64,000 nucleotides of DNA, taken from NCBI GenBank assembly GCA_037013685.1, contig CM072892.1, positions 21,023,501 to 21,087,500 of the forward strand. The letters run 5' to 3'. A program made the translations under genes and the position numbers. The notes under the pieces are model-generated. The model had not been told where the DNA came from. It made no database searches and saw nothing but the letters and a program-made list of their open reading frames with translations. This stretch comes from Acridotheres tristis (lineage: Eukaryota > Chordata > Aves > Passeriformes > Sturnidae). This document shows positions 24,111-35,700 of the stretch, piece after piece; positions within the stretch are counted from its first letter, which is position 1; each line of letters begins with the position of its first letter.

Positions 24111-27100
24111 TGAAAAAGTGATCAGCTATGACTCTCTGACTCAGCTTTATCTAGCAAACAGAGCTTCAAGGGAGCAGTGGGTACAGAAGGACAGTCCTTA
24201 GCCTTATTGCTGGAGAAAATACACTGATGGATGTATTGTCAGACAGCCTCTCCCTAAGTCACCAAAGTCTTTACAGTGCCCCAAACAGCTGAAGTTAGAA
24301 GACAACTAATAACTCTACTGTGGGCCATTATAGGGTTTCCAATCCCATTTCCTCCCAATAAATCTTTCTTAGGTCTGTAAGGGTCTAATGAACACTGTCA
24401 AACTGAGCTGCACGAGGTGAACTATGAGCATGCAGCTGGACAAACTTCCAGTAATGAGCATGCTGGTCATCAGGGGACAAGGTCTCCAGACAAAGTTAGA
24501 AACTTCAGAGAAACCCTGAGGTGGATTTTCAAGCCTGGCCCTGGGCAGCATCATACAAAAAGAGCCAGAACGGCTGAAAAATGACACATTTCTTTGGAGC
24601 CTCATCTGAAAGGCCAAAAAGCTTGTGTAGCAGTGTGAACATGCATGTCATCACTTCCCTCTGGGACGGCAGTGCTGCATTTTGTTGTTTTGTTTCATGT
24701 TTTGCTGACTTGACCGCCTGGAATAATAAGCCAGATGGAAGGTCTCATTTTATAGGATGAGAGCAGTGTGTGAAAGTCAACAGTAGAGATAAAGTACTGT
24801 GGCAGTGAAGGGAGATAATTCATGGGGTGATGTTCAAAGGAGGACTCCAGGCTGAAAAGAAGGAAGAGTTGTCAGAATCTGTGGTATAGGAGAATGCAGA
24901 GCATGTAATGAAGACAGCAGGATATCTAAGCACAACACAAGAATGAGCACAATAAAATGAAGAAAAATCTCCCTCTGAAAGGACAGTGCCTTTCAGACTC
25001 AAGCACTTATGGCCTGCTTAAAAGAAAGAATATTCACACCCATTCAAGTAGGTACAACTCTCTCCAGGATTGAGCACAGGTTCACTCATGAGGTGGCTCC
25101 AGCTGGCTCTCCCCAGCACAGAGAATGCCTCAGCAGGAAGTAAGAAAGGATTTTTCAGGTCTCTTCTCTGTGACTTGTCCCAAGACTTCACCCTTGTTCC
25201 CGACTAGCTCAGATGTTAGGATGAAGCCTCTGGGATCCGCTACATGGACATGAATAAAAGATAACAAAAGAGGCTCTTTCCCTCCGGGGAGAATCTGAGG
25301 TTTATTTCTTGTGACTTCCAGGAATGAAAAGAGGGCGAGGTCAGGGGACATAGGTCTTTTGTAGCCTCTGTAAGGGGGCAGGGGGAAATTTGATCTTGGC
25401 CAACTAAGCACAGCCAGAGGGGAGAGGGACCAGACCACAGGACATTACAGGGGTCAATACATCTAGGGAGTTACAACACTCCTCTATAATTGGCATTTCA
25501 TAATCTTCTTAGCTAAAAGAAAAAGTAGATGAATCTCTGATACTTTTTCATAAAAACATAGTACAAATGGTGAGTAAAAGCCCAGCCCTTTCAATAGTAG
25601 AATACAAAAAAAAATTGCTTTGCAATTCTAATCAAGAAGATCAGATCACCTGCAAGTTAGGTCCTTGCAATTATTGTATTCGCATTTTATAGAGAGGTAT
25701 TATAAAGTAACATGACAGAGGAACAGGCACAGTACCAATATTTTTAAAGACTGAGTGCCCAAACTGAAGAAATCCATACAGTTTCCAAATGTCATCAATA
25801 AGCAAAGCTCCAGATGCTCCTACACTCTGAAAATGCAGCTATCATCATGACTGCCTGCTTACAAAAGAGCAGCACCTCCTAACTTTATCTAACTCGATCC
25901 CACATCCCTTACAAAAATTAACAATTGGAATGTCTACAGGACACTTAACTTCAAAGAGGCTGAGACAGTACATAGGACTCATTTAGTCTATGTAAGAGGG
26001 AGGAAAAAAGTTACTTTTCAATTAAATGATAAGAGAAACATTGTGAAGAATTGAGTCTTTTCTTTAAATTATAGTCCTAATTCAGTCATTACACATAATT
26101 ATTAAATTTGCTTTAAATTATTAGATAGGCTTTACTTACAAAAGAAAAATAAATGGAGCTCCCAAAGTTGGCATATATCACTATTTAAAATAAAGACCAA
26201 AAGTCCTCCTTTTTGTGCAAGCCTGTTTGTGGGTGCATTTGCACCAATATCTGTTTTATATACCTCAATTTTTCAATACACTGAACAACTAATGGAAGAT
26301 ACCTATATTCACCTTAAAGATTTTGATGTGTCCTATTCACAGTGACCATCATGGGTGATGTACTACATATATTAGTGCTTAATTTAAAAAAAAATACAAC
26401 AATGTGCAAAATTTGGAGAAATAATTTAGTTCTTTTCAACAGGGAAAATCAGCAATGCTGCAAGCAATGCAATAGCACAGTAAAATGCTCCAAATAGAAC
26501 AGACTACAAGGAAAATTCCAGAACTGATCAAAGCTCTGACCTGTCAAAAAAAGTAGTAAAAACCTCTTCCACTAAGTACTTGCCACTAGGTCACATGCAG
26601 TAACATATATATTCGCCTCATTGGAAACTATTTGCTTCACTAGTGGTAGCAATTGTCACATTTGCAAGGTGCAATCTTAAGCATGTCAGAAATTTTATTT
26701 CTCAGTTATCAGGAAAAATAAATCTATTTCAAAATTCAGTTTTTCCTCCTCTACCTCTACTCCACTCAGTATGATGTACTTAAATGTGAAACATTATGTA
26801 CTTGAACAAGATTTTATAAAAGAAATAAAAAGAACAGCTGAAGAAGGATGCTTGCTGAGCAGAACAGCAAGCTTTCTAGGCCTTATAAAACCAGACTCTT
26901 ACATATTCACCAGAACACTTACTGTAAACATTTATGACTAGACAGAGGGAGGCTTCTAGGTACTTCTGCAGATCTCAAAGCAAACACCAAACACTGCTCA
27001 GCCCTCCTGTGCAGCAGTGGTTATTGCTGTTTGCAGAGAAGCACATAACACTGAAGTGACAGAAGCTGTACCATCGGCTGCAGCGGCGCTGGGGACACAG

Positions 27101-28389
27101 TGCAGGAAGGTGACAGCCACTGCAGCTGGAAGCAGGGCTGTCTGGTCACCACAGGAGGTGACTGGCCTGGCATTCCGAATCCCCGACACCAGCATGCACC
27201 AAATTAAGAAAGGTATTCAGTGGCTGCAAAACTGCAGAGGGTGCTGAAAACTCTGAGTGATAATCCTTGTTTATTCAGCAAGGCCACTTAACTGGAATGG
27301 GTAATACACCAAGGCCTCACCACAATTAACCGACACATTAATTGACAAACCATTGCCTCTAGCTTGCTTGATGCCAGATGCTGACAGTGCTTGTGGACTC
27401 CCGGGTTCCCTGTACCCATGGACACCTCCTGCTGCAGCTCACAGGCTGTCCTGGGGATGCAAGCACTTTGCAGGAGGGTTCACCAGAGAACTTGCTTGTG
27501 TAACATAACTATTTCAGCCTCTGTCACCAAATGTCACCCTTAGCCCAGGATTTCTGCAAAGGGAAAGCAGCAGGATCCAATTGGAGCTCTGGGAAGGCAA
27601 AATAGAGGTTCTACAGCAGCTAGGGACCAAGGGAGAATATTAAACACTCCATGCCTAATCGAGCATCTTTTCAAATTAGCCTGACTGCCTTATTTGCTCT
27701 ATTCAGATAGAACAATGAGCTGAAATGTTACAAAGCATCTGCAGCACTGAGCCCCACAGGCACCCTCCCCCTCCTGCTGTGCTGGACCATCACTCTAATA
27801 CATTTGCAGAAAGAAAATGTAGGCAGACTAGGGTTGAGAACTCCTCTTTGATCACATGGTGCTGGTAACATCCATTGCCACATGCCAGTTGCACAAGAAC
27901 CACTCCCACCTAAACACCTTTTGGAGGCTACAATCCCTTTATGTATAAAACTTCCAATTCAATAAATAAGGCTTCCCTTTTTAATCAAGAACTAGTAAAG
28001 AGCATCTCACCAGATAAACCATCTCTAATTATTATAAGACAAACAATCCAATCTATCAAACAAACTATCTAACCTCAATCATTCTGTGACTCATCTGCAG
28101 GCTACTTGGCCTATTTTCTCCTCCTGGATGGCCCTCTGGTAGCAGAGAAGGCAATCTTTCTCATCAAGGTCTGGCATGGCATGTGTCCCCACCGCTCAAC
28201 GCCTACTGGGTTGCATCCAGCAGCAGAGCTAAAAATCTTCTTGGTGGCAAACACAGAGGCCAATCCAGTCTTGCCCTTGGTGATTTCAGGAGGGTCTTGG
28301 CCAGCCCTGCTCCTTTCACCTGGTTATCAAAGCAAAACTTCACTTATTCAGTAGCAAGTGTCTATCATGGCAAAGCACACACAAATTTG
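24111..28389. other. Unique non-coding stretch
   Basis: No gene or clear repeat is recognised. A slightly GC-richer patch at 27,000-27,200 carries a few CpGs but is far too short and weak for a CpG island. Sequence from about 28,100 to 28,380 lies immediately beyond the retroviral remnant and could belong to it, but I see no retroviral coding motif there. Confidence 0.5.
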
Positions 28390-28478
28390 CATTAGCAATA
28401 TTGTATTAGCAATATAACTAGCAATACAAATACAAATAACAATATAAATCATAAATAACACTAACAATATAACTACAG
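28390..28478 (+). repeat. AT-rich simple repeat (AACAATATA-like)
   Basis: Degenerate units such as 'agcaatata', 'acaaata' and 'aacaatataa' recur over about 90 bases with no exact period. It borders the gag-like remnant on its 3' side and may have expanded within, or at the breakpoint of, the decayed provirus. Confidence 0.75.
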
Positions 28479-28738
28479 GGATAGCTAAACAAGTGAAAAA
28501 CAATTTTTCTGGGGTTGTCTTATCACCTCGAGTAACATCATCAAAAAGCTTAACTCCTATCTGATTCCCAATATGAAGTACTTAAAGCAGAATCAAGATC
28601 TATGTCAGGAAACACACTGTGAGCATATACTAAAAGCTCTTTCAACTTTTTATCAGAAACATTAAAGTTATGCTTTCTTAGCAAGAATTTTAAGTAATCA
28701 AAGACATATTTCTGCTCTTTTGGCATATTATTTCCCAT
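28455..28738 (-). pseudogene. Endogenous retrovirus gag fragment, matrix-like N-terminus, frameshifted
   Basis: An ATG at 28,738 opens a frame that runs to a TAA at 28,550-28,552, about 62 codons. The protein begins Met-Gly-Asn-Asn, the form required for N-terminal myristoylation of retroviral Gag. It then has an amphipathic, Lys- and Leu-rich helix pattern and a Phe-Pro-Asp-containing segment reminiscent of the betaretrovirus-like matrix domain. An upstream in-frame ATG at 28,753 exists, but the Met-Gly start is the better choice. The reading frame breaks near 28,565-28,580. Sense-like sequence appears to continue in another frame to about 28,455, where the AT-rich repeat begins. The family is inferred from pattern, not from a search. 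It lies about 220 bases beyond a PBS-like site and LTR, as a gag start should. No pol or env was found. Confidence 0.55.
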
Positions 28739-28961
28739 GCCTCTAACTCGCACTGCTCTTCACCCCAAAGCTCCCCTCAATATAAGACAGGCAATGAGAA
28801 GGTCCAGATCCAGCCCCCCCCTTCGTCCACCTCTTATGGGTGCTTGCTCCTCTCAGCAATCAGTGGGGCGTCCAGCCTTCTTCTTGCCACACTCAAATGA
28901 GGGTTTCAGGGAGGTCAGACAGTAGCTAAAAAGCCTTGCAAAGTGAAGTGAAAGCATGGCA

Positions 28962-28978
28962 CCAAACACAGGGCACCA
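28962..28978 (-). other. Retroviral primer-binding site, tRNA-Met-like
   Basis: Read on the - strand from 28,978, the 17 bases match the complement of the 3' end of elongator tRNA-Met at 14 positions, including the first eight (TGGTGCCC). The site begins four bases after a 5'-TCA that would be the LTR terminus, and the gag-like start follows at the expected distance. Met-type priming is inferred; a diverged site for another tRNA is possible. A second 'tttggtgcc' copy lies a few bases downstream at about 28,957-28,966. Confidence 0.5.
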
Positions 28979-29084
28979 AACGTGAGGTTACGGGGAACCT
29001 CCGGGTGCCTCTTGTGCACCCACACTGTCGGGCCTATTCTTCTTTGTGTAGAAAGCGAAGTGGCTTATAGTTGCTATAAAGTTA

Positions 29085-29090
29085 TTTATT
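29085..29090 (-). terminator. LTR polyadenylation signal AATAAA
   Basis: AATAAA on the - strand, about 135 bases downstream of a TATA box and about 100 bases before the LTR end, is placed as expected for the signal in the R region of a retroviral LTR. Confidence 0.6.
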
Positions 29091-29223
29091 GCAGAAGCAC
29101 ATCAGTCTCAAGAGCAAAAACAAAGCAAAGCAATGGCATAAAAGCAATGGCAAAACTGCAGCGGCAAAATGCACATGGCATAAAGCCATGGCATAGAGCA
29201 CCAGCTCTCCCTGATGCATGTTC

Positions 29224-29230
29224 TTTTATA
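29224..29230 (-). promoter_or_regulatory. LTR TATA box
   Basis: TATAAAA on the - strand, upstream of the AATAAA signal and PBS, is the likely core promoter element of the retroviral LTR. Transcription would start about 25-30 bases downstream, near 29,195-29,200. Activity today is unknown. Confidence 0.55.
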
Positions 29231-29487
29231 GAAACTTTCCAACTAGCTAAGACACAAACTCGGAGCACTACTTCTTAACCTATTAGAATCCCAGTTTCTT
29301 AACATGCCAAACTACGTATAAGCTACGTTCATTGCCTATCTTGCTCTAATAGAAAAATGTAAGCAATATTCTTAATTCTAACTCTATTATGTCTGAAGCT
29401 AGGCTCTTGGAGCCTCTATGGAAACATTAGTATGTTTTGCAACCTTCACTAGAACATGTACTACTTCTCACTAAAAGCACTTAAAAC

Positions 29488-29550
29488 TTATTCCATTTAC
29501 TTACTTACTTATTCACTCCATCTATTCACTTACTCATTCCATTCAAAGAC
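29488..29550 (+). repeat. (TTAC/TTAT/TTCA)n short tandem repeat
   Basis: Four-base units TTAC, TTAT and TTCA recur imperfectly, for example 'ttacttacttacttattcac' near 29,497. It sits in the upstream part of the putative LTR or in its flank and could be a hypervariable marker. Confidence 0.7.
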
Positions 29551-29670
29551 TTTAATTCAATCCCTGCACTCTGATTTCTCTCTGAAGAAATCAGAGAGAC
29601 ACCTGACTTACTGACTCCAACAACTACTGATCAAAAAGATGCATGAACAGCACTCCCCATCTCTGTGCCA

Positions 29671-29688
29671 GCCCCAGCTGGGTCGCCA
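29671..29688 (-). other. Second PBS-like motif
   Basis: Read on the - strand from 29,688, the sequence TGGCGACCCAGCTGGGGC resembles a tRNA-complementary primer site: it starts with TGG and agrees with an Arg-type site for 11 of the first 12 positions. It has no clear LTR end in CA directly before it. It may mark another, older retroviral element into which the downstream LTR inserted, or be chance similarity. Confidence 0.3.
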
Positions 29689-29700
29689 AAACATCAGCAC

Positions 29701-32700
29701 TGGAACTTACAGGTATCCAGCATAAACTGAAGCTAGAGCTTTCCACAGAGCAGCCATAAGAACTCTTTTGCAAACAGGGCAGAAAAGTGTAATGAGTTCA
29801 GAGCAAGTACTGTTTAATTAGGGCAGTATGAGCCCTTGTAGCTTCTTCAAAACCCTGATCGTTCCAAAAGTCCCCTGCAGAGCAGCCAGGCTTGCTGCAG
29901 ACATTCTCTCACCTGTGGAATGTTTTGCAGTAAGATAGGAAAAAACTCTTCTGTTTCTCTTTGCGAATGCTTCCACCAAGTGCATGTGGCAGAAAGGCCC
30001 AAGAAGAAAGGAAGGAAAGGTTCCTTTGGAATATCAGACCAAATCTGGAAAGGTAACAGTGATTTTCAAATCAGAACATCCTTTTGCCTTCCTAAATATA
30101 ACCTAAAAAGCAGGTTGTTAGCCTCTGCTATTGACTTGATACCAAAAGTCATGAATTTCAGGAGCAAGGAAAAAATAGCACTAGCACCAGTGATGAGATA
30201 ATTAAGGAAGTGACCTCCAATTTTTGGTTTACCTGGGACCTAAAGAAACCAATTTAAGAAATGCCTGCTGGTAAGCCTACCAAGAGACACACAGAATTAG
30301 GTAAGCCAAGGTGAGCCTGATGTGCTCCTCCATTACCTGCACCACTGCTTCCTCACCACACCAACATGCTCCAAACTTCCCTTTTCTTCCAGCTTCCCAC
30401 CTTCCCGGTACTTCCTAGAAATTTTTTTTGCTTTAATTTGCTTGAATGAAACAATCTCCACTCCTGCTGCAAGAAGAAAACCAGGAAGAACTGTGAACAT
30501 CTGCCTAGTTTAGAAAAGCTAATGTTGATTTAGACAACATCAGGTGCATAAGGCAGACCTGTTTGTTTACATCCTTTACACTACTTATTACTCATCTTAA
30601 CAGCATCTCACATTACTGCCTGCACTGCAACAGCCTCAAATCTTCACAGTGTATCAACTCCTTATTTTGAGAGTTGCCATATGCTTTCTTTAACTGTTAG
30701 ATTAATAATTTAAGATCTGACACTGATCAGTTACAGCATTTGTTCATTCACCTGAAAAACAGCTGCTGCATGAGAGCTGCTATGGTTTACTTGCAACAAA
30801 ACCAGTTAGTTTTCCTGTAAAAAAAATAGAATAAATATCTAACATAATAATGGAAACCTACATATTTTGAAGGACAAGATTTTGGTGAATGCTGGTAGTT
30901 AATGCATTCAGAAACACTTCCAAAACCATGTTTGGAAACAGGATACATGAAACAACTAGGGCAAGATGTCTTTTGCTGAAGACACTTTGAACCTCCCAGA
31001 CACCAATGTGCCTGCTTTCCAGGTTTGCAGCAACAGTTGTCTGTCTTCTCAGAGGAACAGGCTGAGGACTAAAATTACTTATTTTTGAGTGATTATTCAT
31101 ATGAAATGAAGATTTCAAATTTAGAAATAGATAAGACAGATGATACATCCTAAGCGATGTTTTCAAGAAATAAAAACTTTGACAGTTTCACATCATGAAG
31201 TATATGCTAAGGAGGATTCTTATTTCAAGTTAATCTAAGGTATAACTTCCAAAAAATTCCAGTTTGAAATAGCATCCAGCATTAAATCTTGGGAAATCTG
31301 ATGCAATAAAGTTAACATAATAGTAAGTAACAAAGTAAATGGTTGTTGTTGCTACAATATAAAATTTTGCATGTGTAAGATTGCTCTGTAATCTTAGTAG
31401 ACAGAGAAACATCAAAAAAACAGATTCTCATCTTCTCCTATTTGTCTACTGCTAACCTGTGTCTGACATTCTTCTAGGCACTTCCTTACCTTCTCATAAA
31501 GCAAGAGAGAGTGAAAATGTGGCAGACCGCATTTCCAAAAAAGAAAATCCTATAATAGTTTTGAATCCTCTGTTATTCACATCAACTTATCCCCTCAGCA
31601 CTAAGACAGCATTCAGCTGCCACTGATCTGACCTACGGTATTTCCCCATTTACAATGGGTAGCTCTCCGCTGTTTGAATAAAAGGCCTACTAAAACTGAC
31701 TTATCCTGTACTGCCTTCTATTTGGTTAGTTATGGTGCCATTCAGTTTCTTACAAGAAATACCTCAAGCTGCTTCCGTAATTCAAACATGCACAAGACAG
31801 TCAAAAGAGACTCTGTTGTCAAGCCCATCAATGCATTAGTTACAGCAACAAGTCCCAGCAGCTTTTGCAAGAACCAAACAATATAGCAGGTCATGAAGAC
31901 TGGTTCAGACTTCACATAGGCCTCATGATATTATCACTTGATGTAGAGCTATAAATCAGTTTAAGCAGTCTCTGTATTTTCAAAGCTGTAAGATGGATAA
32001 CCAAGGGTGACTGAGCTCACAAAGCAGAAACAAACAGCCCTTCTTTAGCTCATCAACCTTCCTAGATACTCTTGCCCCAGAGTACTCAGTCCAAATACCA
32101 GTATTCTGAGATGAACCCTCCCTTGTTCACCACCTAAAATCATCTGCCTCCAAGCTTCCATCACTGCCATGAGCACACCCCCTATGCACTAATCAGCTCT
32201 GCAAATGTCAGAATTAATTCCCACACATAAAATACAGATTGAAAGAAGTCCTCAAGCTGCCCCCTGGAGATCCGGGTTCACTCCTGACACCAGTATTTCA
32301 GCTTTCATATCTGACTTCTAAAAAGCAGCCTCTGTTCATGGGTGTCTCCAGCTTCTGGCACATTTCTATCACATGCTAGAGGAACTAAGACTTTTAACAG
32401 TATACAGATAGCATTCATGTTTATTTCCCATTTTTGTCCCTTGTGAAAAATCTCAGACAGCAACACCACCAAAGGCTGTATGAAAAGATGTTCCTTCCTT
32501 TCCACAGCAAATTGCCAGAGGCTTTTAGAAGAGCAAGCACAAAAGAAAATAGGTTCTCCTGACACCTCATCCCCCAGATTCTAGTGTGCTAAAGAAGGCG
32601 GCCAATACAGGACCTTTCCCCTCCAGCACTTGGCTGGAGGCTGGGAGACAGTGTTGGACAGAAATCATCACAAAACACGTAATACAGTGTGCCTTGTTTT

Positions 32701-35700
32701 TATACTCTCCTACAGACATCCACTTTTGGATGCTGTTGGAGAACAAAAACATGTTGAGTCATTATGGCTGCTCATGTTCACCTTATGATGGGCAGCTGCC
32801 ATCAACTTCCCCCCTCTTTGAGGAAAGCCTAATGCAATTCCACAACTGAGGTGCAGGGAGCACAAATGGGAGTGCTGAAACTCTCTTTGTCCTGACCAGG
32901 GCCAATGAAATGACAAACACTGATCCTGACTTTTATAGTAAACTGTGACAGGAACATTACAACACGAGGTCTGTAAGAGCCTGTGGCTGAAAACAGACAA
33001 TGGCTTCAGTGTTGCAGGAAAGTATCGCAGCAAGAGACTGGGAGCATCTTCCATTCCAATCAGCTCAGTGTGGGACACTGTACCATTTGTCATGTTGAAG
33101 GAAACACAATGCTTCTGTAACTAGGCAGGCAGCACTTCCTCATTCCCTTAGCCTCAAAGCAACAGAGATCCTTGCTATTTAATGGAGATAGGAAGCAGAG
33201 AGCTGGAGAGAATTTTAAGGTGGGTGGTCTTGTCCGAGCTGTTCTCATTAAGCTGTATAAATACTCAGTCTGGCCAACCACCGTTTTCATGGCTGTACCA
33301 GTTGGTCACAAAAATTAAGATAAAAAGCAAAGCAAAATCAGTTCCTTCCTGTCTGTGTTGAAATTTAAATTTATGGATAACCCACAAATGCATGAGATAA
33401 CATACCTCTAAGTCTCCTATCATAAGCACATGTCTACATGTGTTGGCATTTTCCCACAAACAGCTGCACATTCACATGAACTTATCAGAAAATCACCAAA
33501 TCCTATATTGACAGGTTTAGTCTCACATTTGCACAAAACTTCAGTTCTACATAGTATGACAAACTCCAGCTCACTAATTTACACAAACAGTGATGTAGAC
33601 ATGCCCTCAAACACTAAATCTGCCACTTTCCCTTCTCTTTTTCCTCCCCAAACAGGCAGAGGCACAGTTACAGGCATATACAATTCATTCCCATGTGCAT
33701 CCCTAAAGATCCTTCTGAGATACAGCCACTGTGCAAATTTCAGGCACTCTGTGTTTGTCCTGAAATGAACTAAAAGGCAATGCCAAACCCTGAGAAAGCA
33801 ATGAGCATAGCTGTTGCAAAGATATTCAAATACATGTATTCTCTTATAATCATAGTCATTCCTAGTTAAATCAAAAAAGACAGAAATTTGCAGAAGAACC
33901 AATGCTAAGTAAGAACCTTGTTAAAACAGTGATGACTGGCTTGCAGGAGGGCTCTTGGGTTGGAAGGAATCTGCAAGAACATTGTGCAGGATTCAATTTT
34001 AGACCACGTCTCACTTAATACTCCTATTAATCTGACTAGGCACAGGACAGGAATATGCTAAAGTAATTTACTGGCATACAGGTAAGAGATTCTGTTAATA
34101 CAAAGGAGGATCATAATATCACAAGGATGGGTTGGATCATCATTAGGACTGGAAAAACAGGAATAGTATATGACATAATATTGTGTTTATTTCTGACAAT
34201 GAAATGCCATATCCACATTCCTCCTATAGATACTATCAGCAGCAAAAACAGCTCTCCAAACAAGCCTGGCAGGCTGCATGCCCTCCACAGCCTCTGTCCC
34301 CTAGGCACTAAAGTGCTCCCTGGTCATCAGCGAGGATGGCTGCCATTGGAATATCTCCAGGCTTTCCAGCATCCTAAAACTTCCATTTTCTGTGGCAAAT
34401 TCACCCCAAAACTTACCTTCATCTTGTCTTCATAACTGAAAACATAATTATGCTAAAGAAATAAAAGCCACGCAAGTTTCCCTTTACACAGAAATCATGT
34501 TAATGTACCACAGTGAACTTGGATTATATAAAGGATGGAGAAGCCCAGAATAATTCCCCAGTTATGCTGGACAATCCCCAAATCAGGACAACTCCCATGT
34601 CCATCACCTTGTTTCTACACTGTCCCTGCAGACCAGGATGCTGGAGCCATGGCCTTTGACGAGGTGATAGGGCGGCAACCCCAGAGCAGGCAAAGTGACA
34701 GGGTTCTGCTGAGTGAACCAGAGAGCCTGGTAATTTACAGGGACAGAAGGACGAGGGGACCTCAATGCTGCAGGATGTTTGGCAAGTCTTGAGCTGGGGA
34801 GCCCACTAATACAGTCCTTCAGGAACCACCTCAACCCAACGAGGTATGGCACAGCCTCAAGGAGACAACCCAGAATAGAGAGCACTGCACAAAAAATAGT
34901 TATCTTCTCTGTCTACACACCACTGTATTCAAACCCTCCAATTCCAAAGGGCATGCTGTCACCATGTGCTGCTGTCATCATGTTATACCTGGGGAAACTG
35001 AGGCAATGGTTCAACATGTGATCAGAAAATGAAAAACCAGCCCCTTCTATTGCTTCTATTGACAGCACTCATAAATCTCTCTTCAATTGATGATTTGCAA
35101 TACAGTAGCTCCCAATAATTTCTCTGGTATCTAGCCTGTATTTATTTTTTGCCCATACCTCCTCATTAGCATGTCCTTCTTTGTTCCTATGCCTGATTCC
35201 TCTGCCTGTGTCTGAAGACCTTCCCATGATATTTCTTTGTGCCATCCACAGCCAAAGCTACTCCTGCTTCTCACTCCAAGCAGCACGTTACTCATCCTCT
35301 ATGCAGTCCTGCACCAAGCTGGTTCTCACCAGCATTGGGTGAGATTCAAAAAGAGCAGAATGGGAAAAGGCATCCTTGGAACCACAGAGCCAGTCCTCAT
35401 TTCACATCATAACAAAGGGTCTGAGAGAAATTAATTTACGAAGAGAGTCGGAACAAAGGCAAAAAAATCACGGGTCTTCCATCTGATTGCATTTCAGAAA
35501 CAAGATTTGTTTGGGGTTTTTTACTTCCCCTCTATCTCAAATACACAGAAGAATAAAAAGGATAATCTGGAGCTGGGAACTATTTGAAAACCAAAGGAAC
35601 TTCAAAAGAAATTAAAGTTAGTTAAATATTTATACAGTGCAGCTCTAATTAAATTAATAGGGCTGCAGATGTGCTGGGGTTATCAGTAGACTATCTCCTT

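Larger units (their letters stand above)
28983..29670 (-). mobile_element. Endogenous retrovirus LTR (5' LTR), 5' edge uncertain
   Basis: On the - strand the sequence shows the parts of an LTR in order. A putative U3 contains the TATA box TATAAAA at 29,224-29,230. A transcribed region carries the polyadenylation signal AATAAA at 29,085-29,090, and a GC-richer U5 ends in CA at 28,983-28,984 just before a PBS. The spacing of about 135 bases from TATA box to AATAAA suits a compact R region. The outer edge is not defined: I could not find a matching terminal TG with target-site duplication, so the real LTR may end anywhere from about 29,240 to 29,700. No second LTR copy was found in the window. 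Confidence 0.6.

Noticed and set aside
27060..27190. Possible small CpG island
   Set aside because: Only a handful of CpGs over little more than 100 bases; below any usual island criterion.
28106..28395. Open + strand frames next to the retroviral remnant
   Set aside because: They run opposite to the gag-like sequence and show no retroviral or other recognisable motif.
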